A stretch of DNA of 15,611 nt. Source: Bovifimicola sp964595785. Lineage in GTDB: Bacteria; Bacillota; Clostridia; Lachnospirales; Lachnospiraceae. Under the pieces are notes generated by a model. It saw only the letters and a program-made list of their open reading frames with translations. It did not search any database and had not been told where the DNA came from. The position numbers and the translations under genes were made by a program. Position 1 is the stretch's first letter; the number at the start of each line of letters is the position of its first letter. Location: positions 1-15,611 of the forward strand of contig CAZQRO010000051.1 of the NCBI GenBank assembly GCA_964595785.1. The letters are read 5' to 3'. This document shows positions 1 to 6,479 of this stretch, in pieces.

Positions 1-153
1 ATTGCCGCTTCGGAATTAGTGAAGTTTGAACCGGAGTATGCAGCTATTATTACAGGAACCATTGCTGCTGCAGCAGTTATAAATGAAATAATTGCGGTAA
101 TTATGGCAAAAAAAGCCTTTGAATGGGCAGGAGAATTTCATAAAGGAAAGTAA
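1..153 (+). CDS. C-terminal end of a membrane protein, probably a cation:proton antiporter (partial)
   Basis: The frame is open from base 1 to a TAA at 151-153, so only the last 50 residues are present. It has a hydrophobic stretch (EYAAIITGTIAAAAVINEII) followed by a short polar tail ending in EFHKGK. The pattern of an Ala-rich last helix, then Asn-Glu-Ile-Ile, then a helix ending Ala-Gly-Glu, resembles the end of the transport domain of CPA2-type (Kef/NapA-like) antiporters of Firmicutes. That identification rests on remembered family resemblance of a short piece and is tentative. That it is coding is more certain, because the reading is clean and protein-like. Neither the start nor the operon context is visible. 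Confidence 0.5.
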   Translation: MAASELVKFEPEYAAIITGTIAAAAVINEIIAVIMAKKAFEWAGEFHKGK

Positions 154-324
154 TATAACAAAACCGGCTTTGAATATATTTAAAAACAATACCTTTTGCA
201 ACTCTAATCTTAAGATGTCGGGGTAAATAGTATAAATTATCTTAAAATAGATATTATAGCGAAAAAAGTGTTATAGAGGTTATTTTTTATGAAAATAAGA
301 CGATAGATAAAGTAAGAAATGTTA

Positions 325-346
325 TGGTCAAAAAGGATTTTGACCA
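325..346. promoter_or_regulatory. Perfect 9-bp inverted repeat upstream of the 254-aa ORF
   Basis: TGGTCAAAA (325-333) and TTTTGACCA (338-346) form a perfect inverted repeat with a 4-nt spacer. It ends 26 nt before the ATG at 373 and about 15 nt before the ribosome site GGAGG (361-365). It could be an operator or an mRNA hairpin next to the ribosome site. It lacks a T-tract, so it is not a normal terminator. I see no convincing -35/-10 pair in 154-324. Confidence 0.5.
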
Positions 347-372
347 AATTATAACTACACGGAGGTAATCAT

Positions 373-1137
373 ATGATTAATGGTACAAGTAGTATTGCAG
401 ATGCAGCAGCATCTTATGGCACATCAGATGTTAAGAAAAAGAGTAGAGTTGATGAAACAACGGAGAAGACAAAAAGTACAAAAGTAAGTGGCAAAACAAT
501 TGGAACCCCACAACTTAGTGAGAAAGCTGCCAAGTATTATGAAGAACTTAAGAAGAAGTATTCTAACATGGATTTTATTCTTGTAAGTAAAGAAGAGAAG
601 GAACAGGCAAAATCGCAGGCAGGCAATTATGCTAATATGAATAAAATGGTAGTTCTTATTGATGAGGACAAGATTGAGAAAATGGCAGAGGACGAGAATT
701 ACCGTAAACAATACGAAGGTATTATTGCAAATGCTGCATCAGGAATATCCCAGTTAAAAACGAGTATATCAGAAACCGGTGCCAGTGTAAAAGGCTATGG
801 AATGCAGGTAAATGATAATGGTACAGCTTCTTATTTTGCGGTATTAGAAAAATCCAGTGCGGCACAAAAGGAAAGAATAGAAAAGAAGACTGAAGAAAAT
901 AGAGAAGCTAAAAAGGCAGCAGAGAAAAAAGCAGAAAAAGAGGAGCGGCAGGAACGATTAGAAAATAGCAGGAACGATAAAAAAACTGAGAAAGATAGTG
1001 ATACTGTTACGGTAACAGCATCATCAATTAAAGAATTAATTAGTAAAATAAAGGATTATACACAAATATATATAAGTGATAATGTTCAGACGGAATCAGA
1101 AAAAAAAGTTGGTAAAAATATTGATTTTAGTATATAA
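373..1137 (+). CDS. Lys/Glu-rich coiled-coil protein, DUF6033-like, function unknown
   Basis: This is a 254-residue protein starting at ATG 373, with GGAGG seven bases upstream. There is no signal peptide or membrane segment, so it is probably cytoplasmic. Residues about 1-45 are low-complexity Ser/Thr/Lys. The conserved-looking core is about 46-150, with LSEKAAKYYEELKKKYSNMD, then FILVSKEEKEQA, MVVLIDEDKIEKMA and NYRKQYEGIIANA. Residues about 155-205 form a highly charged Lys/Glu/Ala helix, likely a coiled coil, and a Ser/Thr-rich tail follows. The core matches my memory of a family common in Lachnospiraceae and relatives (DUF6033), which has no assigned role. It lies 34 nt upstream of hypB on the same strand and could be co-transcribed, but nothing links it functionally to nickel metabolism. 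Confidence 0.75.
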   Translation: MINGTSSIADAAASYGTSDVKKKSRVDETTEKTKSTKVSGKTIGTPQLSEKAAKYYEELKKKYSNMDFILVSKEEKEQAKSQAGNYANMNKMVVLIDEDKIEKMAEDENYRKQYEGIIANAASGISQLKTSISETGASVKGYGMQVNDNGTASYFAVLEKSSAAQKERIEKKTEENREAKKAAEKKAEKEERQERLENSRNDKKTEKDSDTVTVTASSIKELISKIKDYTQIYISDNVQTESEKKVGKNIDFSI

Positions 1138-1171
1138 TGCTAATTTAAAACAGTTTTAGCATGGAGGAAAA

Positions 1172-1825
1172 ATGGAGATTAAAGTAGTACATCAGATATT
1201 AGAGTGGAATGAAGATTGCAGTAATGAGATAAAAAAGAAACTTACAGAAAAGGAAGTATGCCTTATAAATGTTATGGGCTCACCGGGAGCGGGAAAGACA
1301 AGCTTGATTACTTCTATAATAAAGAGACTTAATGGTGAATATAGAATAGGTGTCATTGAAGGCGACATTGCAGGACAGATTGATGCCGAGAAGATGGAGA
1401 AAATGGGAATTCCTGTAGTTCAGCTTAATACTGACGGAGCATGTCATATAGAGGCAATGTCCGTTGATAATATTTTACCGGATTTTGACTTAGATGCTTT
1501 AGATATTATATTTGTGGAAAATATAGGAAATCTTGTATGTCCCGCAGAATTTAATATAGGTGAAAACTTTAGAATTGCAATACTTAGTATACCTGAAGGC
1601 GATGACAAAGTTGAAAAATATCCATTGATGTTTTCAACAACAGACGGACTTGTGATGAATAAATATGATATGATGCCATATTTTGAATTTGATGATAAGA
1701 GAGTGGAGCAAAATGCAGTAGATGTTAATCCTGATGTGGATATTTTCCGAGTGTCATCGAAGACAGGTGAAGGAATGGATGAACTTGTATCATGGATAAA
1801 AAAGATGGTGTCTGAAGATGCATGA
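1172..1825 (+). CDS. hypB: Hydrogenase nickel-incorporation GTPase HypB
   Basis: This is a 217-residue SIMIBI-class GTPase that drives GTP-dependent nickel delivery to [NiFe]-hydrogenase precursors together with HypA. The P-loop GSPGAGKTS is at residues 36-44 and the switch region IEGDIAGQIDAEK lies near residue 65. The metal-site Cys-His pair is C91-H92 (GACHIEA) and the second metal Cys is C123 (NLVCPAEF). The NKYD guanine-specificity motif is near residue 163 and SSKTGEGM near 192. There is no His-rich or CXXCGC nickel-storage extension at the N-terminus, so it is the short HypB form. A GGAGG at 1163-1167 supports ATG 1172. It overlaps hypA by 8 nt, implying translational coupling. The hydrogenase it serves must be encoded elsewhere. 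Confidence 0.95.
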   Translation: MEIKVVHQILEWNEDCSNEIKKKLTEKEVCLINVMGSPGAGKTSLITSIIKRLNGEYRIGVIEGDIAGQIDAEKMEKMGIPVVQLNTDGACHIEAMSVDNILPDFDLDALDIIFVENIGNLVCPAEFNIGENFRIAILSIPEGDDKVEKYPLMFSTTDGLVMNKYDMMPYFEFDDKRVEQNAVDVNPDVDIFRVSSKTGEGMDELVSWIKKMVSEDA

Positions 1826-2165
1826 ATTGGCTGTAACGGAAAGTATTGTTAATATTGCCTCAATTGAAGGCGAAAAACGTAATGCAGAAAAAATCATTAA
1901 TATTAAAATAAAAATGGGTGCTATAACAGGATTGGTTCCGCAATGTATTCAGGAGTATTATGACATTGTCAGTGAGGGAACAATTGCATATGGCGCAGAA
2001 TTGATTTTTGACAGAATACCGGCAGTGATAAAATGTGATGAATGCAGCGAAGAGACGAAAATGGAACATTTTCGTATGATTTGCGGTAAATGTGGAAGCC
2101 GCAAAGTAAAGGTTATTTCAGGAAAAGAATTTTACATAGACAGTATGGAGATAGAAGAAAAGTAA
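1818..2165 (+). CDS. hypA: Hydrogenase maturation nickel metallochaperone HypA
   Basis: This 115-residue protein has the normal HypA length. It starts MHEL, and the N-terminal amine, His2 and Glu3 are the known nickel ligands in this family. A zinc ribbon is formed by C73-X2-C76 and C89-X2-C92 (CDEC and CGKC). The central beta segment reads INIKIKMGAITGLVP, as in other HypA proteins. Its start lies within the last codons of hypB, and with no good Shine-Dalgarno of its own it is probably translated by coupling to hypB. HypA docks on HypB and hands nickel to the large subunit of a [NiFe]-hydrogenase. No hypCDEF or hydrogenase genes are in the window. Confidence 0.95.
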   Translation: MHELAVTESIVNIASIEGEKRNAEKIINIKIKMGAITGLVPQCIQEYYDIVSEGTIAYGAELIFDRIPAVIKCDECSEETKMEHFRMICGKCGSRKVKVISGKEFYIDSMEIEEK

Positions 2166-2266
2166 ATTCATATAATGCTGATGTAAAATATATAAACATA
2201 ATTTATTCTATTCGACTAAAACATCACCATAATTATAAATACAAATAATTTTTATAAAATGACAAC

Positions 2267-2303
2267 TAATGTCACCTGTGATTTTAAATACAAGTTGACA
2301 TTA
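2267..2303. promoter_or_regulatory. Candidate BirA operator overlapping the bioY -35 box
   Basis: Two 11-bp half-sites, TAATGTCACCT (2267-2277) and AGTTGACATTA (2293-2303), are inverted with one mismatch and separated by 15 bp. The outer 8 bp (TAATGTCA/TGACATTA) are perfect. Known BirA operators of Firmicutes have half-sites around TTGTTAACC spaced about 14-16 bp. The geometry fits and the core is similar but not identical. The right half-site covers the -35 hexamer of bioY, so binding would block RNA polymerase. The BirA assignment is an inference from geometry and from the gene controlled. Confidence 0.6.
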
Positions 2304-2323
2304 ATGGCGCGATAATATATAAT
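2295..2323 (+). promoter_or_regulatory. Consensus sigma-A promoter of bioY
   Basis: TTGACA (2295-2300) and TATAAT (2318-2323) are both perfect hexamers separated by exactly 17 bp. The transcription start would be near 2330, giving a leader of about 94 nt before the bioY ATG. It is the best promoter in the window. Confidence 0.85.
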
Positions 2324-2343
2324 TCCTTTTGGAAAGAAATAGA

Positions 2344-2394
2344 AGTTATGTGCAAAATTAATTTATGCATATAACTTTATGCCTTAAGCATAAA
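2344..2394 (+). promoter_or_regulatory. Two tandem hairpins in the bioY leader
   Basis: The first hairpin pairs AGTTATGTGCA (2344-2354) with TGCATATAACT (2366-2376), an 11-bp stem with one G-U pair and an 11-nt loop. The second pairs TTTATGC (2376-2382) with GCATAAA (2388-2394) around a 5-nt loop. They share one base and so compete slightly. Neither is followed by a T-run, so they are not terminators. They may stabilise the mRNA or affect translation. The structure does not match a riboswitch class that I recognise. Confidence 0.5.
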
Positions 2395-2423
2395 CTTACA
2401 GGCTGGAAAGGAATAAATATATT

Positions 2424-2984
2424 ATGGATAAAAAGAAAACATTAAAAATTACAATGTGCGCTTTATTTGCAGCTCTTACGGCAGTATGTTCGCAGATACA
2501 GATACCATTGCCACAGATTCCGCTTAATCTTGCGATATTTGCGGTATGCATGGTCGGCGCAGTATTAGGAGCGGGATATGGTGCAGTATCAATGATAGTA
2601 TATGTACTTCTTGGTGCTGTTGGAGTGCCTGTGTTTGCAGGATTAAAGGGGGGATTTGGAGCAATTACGGGGCCTACCGGCGGTTACATAATTGGATATA
2701 TTATTTGTGTATGGCTTACAGGATTTATTATTAAGCATACAAAAGGTAAGATATACCAGATGGCTATTGCAATGGTAATAGGAATTGCAGCATGTTATGT
2801 TCTTGGAACAATATGGTTTATTATCTTAACAGGCAATTCACTGATGGTGTCATTAGGATACTGTGTATTGCCATTTTTACCGGGAGATGCAGTTAAAGTT
2901 ATTCTTGCATCGACAATTTCAGCTAAGTTAAGACACAGTATTACAGATGTATATGAATTAAATCCGTGTAAAATAGCAGAATAA
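2424..2984 (+). CDS. bioY: Biotin transporter S-component BioY
   Basis: This 186-residue integral membrane protein is the substrate-specific subunit of an ECF-type biotin importer. The N-terminal helix carries the usual LFAALTAVCSQIQIPLP pattern followed by IPLNLAIFAV. The loop FAGLKGGFGAITGPTGGYII is the BioY signature around the biotin site. About six hydrophobic segments are visible, and GDAVKVILASTIS near the C-terminus is typical. Length and order match the family. It is a single gene with its own promoter, so it would use the shared EcfAA'T energising module encoded elsewhere or act alone. The site AAGGA lies about 12 nt before ATG 2424. Expression is probably biotin-repressed through the operator upstream. 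Confidence 0.95.
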   Translation: MDKKKTLKITMCALFAALTAVCSQIQIPLPQIPLNLAIFAVCMVGAVLGAGYGAVSMIVYVLLGAVGVPVFAGLKGGFGAITGPTGGYIIGYIICVWLTGFIIKHTKGKIYQMAIAMVIGIAACYVLGTIWFIILTGNSLMVSLGYCVLPFLPGDAVKVILASTISAKLRHSITDVYELNPCKIAE

Positions 2985-3050
2985 GAAAATGTTGTTATAA
3001 CAGAAGGAGTTTAGTATAGAAAAACAATTGTCATAGAATTAAAGAGATAG

Positions 3051-3079
3051 TTGTAGTGTTCAAATAAATCCGTTATAAT
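3051..3079 (+). promoter_or_regulatory. Possible promoter of the decayed peptidase locus
   Basis: TTGTAG (3051-3056) and a perfect TATAAT (3074-3079) are spaced 17 bp apart. The -35 box is poor (3 of 6 bases). It would give a leader of about 120 nt before ATG 3209. The rest of 2985-3208 is AT-rich with no other feature that I can support. Confidence 0.45.
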
Positions 3080-3208
3080 ATTTATGAATACTATTTCTTT
3101 TATGTAGTGAAGTTTTGGTCAACAACATTATACAATAAAAGAAATATAATTTTCTAAACAAAAATAGGTAGTTATTTGACAATGCCAAAATGAGATGGAG
3201 AAAATAAT

Positions 3209-5795
3209 ATGAAAGGGAAAAGATTAGTAGGCATAAAATCATCTTTTTTTATGAACAAAGTAGAAAAAAGAGTGGGGATTTTATTTTTGTTACTCATAAT
3301 GATGTTCACAGAAATTAATTTTGATGGTTTTACACAAGAGGCAAAAGCAGATATTGCAAAAACGAGGAATGTCATATTGTATTTTATGGATAATTCGGCA
3401 GAAAATTGGGTTAAAAATGATGATGCAGTGATACAACTTGTAGATAATACAAATGGTCACAATTATTATGATATGACAAAAATTGATGACACCATATGGT
3501 CAGTATCTGTACCAGAAACCGCATATAATATAACATTTAACAGAATGAATTCTAATAAGAGTGTTCAGTGGAATTCATGGAGTGCAGGCGGAAAAGACAA
3601 CAATAATACATATTATGCTGATGGTGCTGAGTATGGACATTGGAATTATACAGACAACTATGAGAAAAATTATTTTCATGCAGGAGATATTATATATCTT
3701 GATCTTACAGACTTTATTTCATGGGATAATGATAACGCATTATTTTATGCTAATTTTACAGAGGCATCAAAAATAGAGAATGATACTAAAGATGTATATT
3801 TTTCTGTGACTAAAAAATCGGTATATGATCCGCAGTTAGTAATTAATAAAGTAGCACCTCATATATATGCATATGTTGTAACCGCCGAAGATGAAGGAAG
3901 TAATTGTCTTCGCTTTTGGAGAGGTAATTCAAAATTCTTATGGAATTGTAGTTCTAAATTAACATACGCAGATTATAAAAAAGGTATCAACAGGATTAAG
4001 ATTACTAAATGGAATGATGGAAGTGATAAACATATTTCAGACTATAAATATGGTACTGATGGTAATATGACTTTAAAAAATTTTGAAACTAGTGAATATG
4101 ATATTTACATTGGCACAAGTACAAAAGTTACTTTTACGGTTGATCTTGAAGTAAATGAAGGAAAATTTGACAATACTCTATATGTTTATGACGAAGGGCA
4201 TCAAAGTATATGCCCCATGAATGATAAAGGATTCGATGGAGATAAACATCTGCAGAAATCAATCCGGTGCAGTCAAATTCTAATGTTGTTTTAAGACCAT
4301 TTAAAAATACTGAGTTTGAGTATGATGATTTTAAGCGTGCTGGAGATTTAGTAGCAAAAGCCTTAAATGGAGAGGCAACAGTTGTTGATGATGAGAATGT
4401 TACGTTAGACATTATGAAAAGTCTTTCTTCATATGGTACAGTATTAATTGATTCACATGGAAAAAAAGATGGAAAAAAATGGAAAAAAAAGTTATTTGCT
4501 GATTGGAGAATCACTTGATGAAACTAAGTTTTTGTTGAATCCTATATATTATGCAAAGCATATAGAATATTCAGCAGATTATTTAAGTGGAAGAATTTGT
4601 TGTACAACAAAATATAATCGACTTGCAATAGGAAGTAAATTCTTTGATAAGTATTATACTAAAAATTCATTAAATAATAGTTTATGGTATCTTGGTACAT
4701 GCTATAGCTTATACAAAGATGGAATTACTAATATTCTTATAAAAAAAGGAGCAGGAGCAATAGTAGGATTTACAAATACGGTTAGTGTTGGATATTGTAA
4801 TGAATGTTTATTTGAAACGGTTATTAACAGTATGATATTATCTGCTGATATATTGTCTAATAGTGTACAATGTGCAAAGGATATATATGGAGAGGTGGAT
4901 CCCGATAATACTTTATGCCATTATAGGTCAAATGGAAATGCTGATTATAAGTTAGATAATTCTATAAATATTCCTAAAGGAAGATTAAGTGGAAGGATAT
5001 ATATCATTTAATGCTTATATTAAAGTAACTAAAGATAAAACTACATATCTTGAAACCTTTTTGCTTATTGAAGGTTCGGAAGGTTCAACAGGTACGGCTG
5101 CGGGAACTATATATGATTCAATATCAGGTATGGGTATTGAAGGAGTTAAACTTGAAGTTAGAAATGGATGGAATAATGTCTCGGCAGGTGAAGTATTAGT
5201 TGAATGCACTTCAAGTAAAGAGGGTACTTATGCAGTAAATCTTCCCTTAGGCAATTACACAGTTTGTGCAAGCAAAGATGGATATGTAACAAATCATGTT
5301 AACATTATAGTTCAAGAAGGTACTACATCATCACAGAATTGTACATTAGTCTCTGTTATGAATGATGATACATACAGAATTGTTCTTAATTGGGGATTAA
5401 ATCCTAGGGATTTAGATTAACATATGACAGGTATATTATCAGATGATTCTTTATTTCATGTATATTATTCAAACAAGAATTGTAATGATGGTAATATAGA
5501 AGTTTGCAGCCTTGATGTTGATGATGTAACTAGTTATGGGCCAGAAACTATCACATTAAAACCAACCACTGATAAACCGTATTATTATTATGTTCATAGA
5601 TTTTCTGGAACAGGAACCTGTGCTTCATCAGAGGCACAGGTGAAGGTTTACAAAGGTTCAGAACTTATTAAGACTTATAATGTGCCTTCTAATCTTGGCA
5701 TAGCTGATTATTGGAATGTATTTGCATTAGTTGATGGAGAGATGGTGGTCGGTAATACAATTTCATCATCTCCAAATACAACTTATGCAGATTAA
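3209..5795 (+). pseudogene. Broken gene for a secreted clan CD (caspase/gingipain-like) cysteine peptidase
   Basis: One reading unit of about 860 codons is spread over three frames. It starts at ATG 3209 (GGAG at 3197-3200) with a signal peptide (hydrophobic ILFLLLIMMF, cut probably after EAKA). Two beta-sandwich-like repeats follow, with Trp/Asn-rich segments such as YFMDNSAENWV and LDLTDFISWDN. A clan CD peptidase domain comes next, with LIDSHG (catalytic His at 4456-4458) and WYLGTCYSL (catalytic Cys at 4700-4702). A carboxypeptidase-regulatory-like domain spans about 5090-5345, and a YfaP/DUF2135-like end has DLD-stop-H and FHVYYSNK. The lesions are: loss of one A near 4244-4246 (DK then TSAEINPVQ in the next frame); gain of one A in the A-tracts 4461-4490, restoring the first frame; a change in the (AT)4 run 4997-5004, consistent with loss of AT or gain of one base; and TAA at 5418-5420 where the motif expects a Ser codon (TCA). 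The motifs stay recognisable, so decay is recent. Confidence 0.85.
4461..4490 (+). repeat. Triple poly-A tract (A7, A7, A8), slippage-prone
   Basis: Three A-runs at 4461-4467, 4473-4479 and 4483-4490 are each preceded by TGG and separated by only a few bases. One of the frameshifts of the surrounding pseudogene falls here. Counting back from the good downstream frame (SYLLIGES), one A too many is present in one of the three runs, but which one cannot be told. Such tracts are known hotspots for replication and transcription slippage. Confidence 0.8.
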
Positions 5796-5814
5796 AATGC
5801 AGAGGTGTAAATCA

Positions 5815-6147
5815 ATGAGTAAAAAGAAATTGCGAGCATTAATTGTAGTTATCATTGCAGTGACAGCAGTAGTGACTGTTAATATTGTGATACTTAACAT
5901 AATTGAAAATAATGAGAGTAATATAAAAAAATATGAAGAATCATTAGTTGACAGATATAGTGACGATGGTACATTAAAAAATGTGAATGACAGACAGGAA
6001 GTACTTGATGAAGCAGAAACATATTTTAAAAATCATAAGAAAAAATATTTTATTAGAAAAGTAGAACGGGACAGCCAGTCAGTTACTCTAAAATTCATAT
6101 ATGGCGGAGAATATATGATATGGCCGTCAGTAGAAGGCATGAAATAG
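5815..6147 (+). CDS. Small membrane-anchored protein of unknown function, probably truncated
   Basis: This is a 110-residue ORF starting at ATG 5815, chosen because AGAGGTG sits 7 nt upstream and the encoded MSKKKLR plus hydrophobic segment is a normal start. The same frame is open upstream to 5731, but that part has no ribosome site and overlaps the pseudogene. Residues about 7-32 form one membrane helix or uncleaved signal anchor (LIVVIIAVTAVVTVNIVILNII). The rest is a charged extracytoplasmic part with NDRQEVLDEAETYFKNH and ends GGEYMIWPSVEGMK. It lies 19 nt after the stop of the decayed peptidase gene, in the same orientation, so it likely belongs to the same locus. Coding-like sequence continues past its stop in another frame, suggesting a 3' truncation. 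No known domain was recognised. Confidence 0.6.
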   Translation: MSKKKLRALIVVIIAVTAVVTVNIVILNIIENNESNIKKYEESLVDRYSDDGTLKNVNDRQEVLDEAETYFKNHKKKYFIRKVERDSQSVTLKFIYGGEYMIWPSVEGMK

Positions 6148-6232
6148 AAAAGCATTATTATATAGTACTGCCGTATAGCAGGGAGCTGCCGCATTAAATG
6201 ATGTGGATTCTAAAAAGTCAGACATTCTGAAA
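6143..6232 (+). pseudogene. Possible decayed 3' continuation of the preceding ORF
   Basis: In the frame one base beyond the stop of the preceding ORF, the sequence reads NRKALLYSTAV, a TAG at 6176-6178, then QGAAALNDVDSKKSDILK and a TGA. The composition is protein-like, and the reading would join directly to WPSVEGM of the upstream ORF through a one-base frameshift. It has no start signal of its own. This is a weak call made from composition only. Confidence 0.3.
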
Positions 6233-6296
6233 TGACGTTTTAGAACTGAATCAGATAAATGCACAGCCCCTTGTTTTTCATTTTATACATCAAAAT

Positions 6297-6314
6297 TGTT
6301 TTAATTATAAAACA
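6297..6314. promoter_or_regulatory. 18-bp palindrome upstream of the pflB promoter
   Basis: TGTTTTA (6297-6303), ATTA, and TAAAACA (6308-6314) make a perfect inverted repeat ending 15 nt before the pflB -35 box. The size (7-4-7) equals that of Rex operators (TTGTTAA-N4-TTAACAA), but the bases are shifted and do not match well. It is a candidate site for a redox or carbon regulator of pflBA, identity unknown. Confidence 0.5.
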
Positions 6315-6329
6315 CTCTCAATAAATAAC

Positions 6330-6358
6330 TTGATTTTTTTTGGCAAACTAAGTATGAT
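6330..6358 (+). promoter_or_regulatory. Sigma-A promoter of pflBA
   Basis: TTGATT (6330-6335) and TATGAT (6353-6358) are separated by 17 bp. The start would be near 6365, leaving a leader of about 115 nt. The leader contains a possible hairpin pairing AAAACGGA (6417-6424) with TCTGTTTT (6434-6441). No other feature in 6240-6479 can be supported. Confidence 0.75.
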
Positions 6359-6479
6359 TAAAGGGTCTTAAGATGTGAGGCATAAAACCATTAGGATAAT
6401 TGTAATTGTTTAAAGTAAAACGGATTTGTGAATTCTGTTTTGAACAGTTACAGGTAAGTAGAAAAGAAAGGATAATGAG

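Noticed and set aside
325..346. Terminator of the antiporter gene
   Set aside because: The inverted repeat lies over 170 nt after the stop, has few G-C pairs and has no T-tract after it.
4267..5011. Separate genes for the individual ORFs in the peptidase region
   Set aside because: None has its own ribosome site or a natural start, and their products join into one continuous multidomain protein after correcting small indels.
5731..5814. Upstream extension of the small membrane protein from ATG 5731
   Set aside because: It overlaps the last part of the peptidase pseudogene and has no ribosome site. ATG 5815 has AGAGGTG at good spacing and gives a normal signal-anchor N-terminus.
6297..6314. 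Rex operator upstream of pflB
   Set aside because: The layout is right, but the bases are shifted by one relative to TTGTTAA-N4-TTAACAA, so the name is not justified. It is kept only as an unnamed palindrome.
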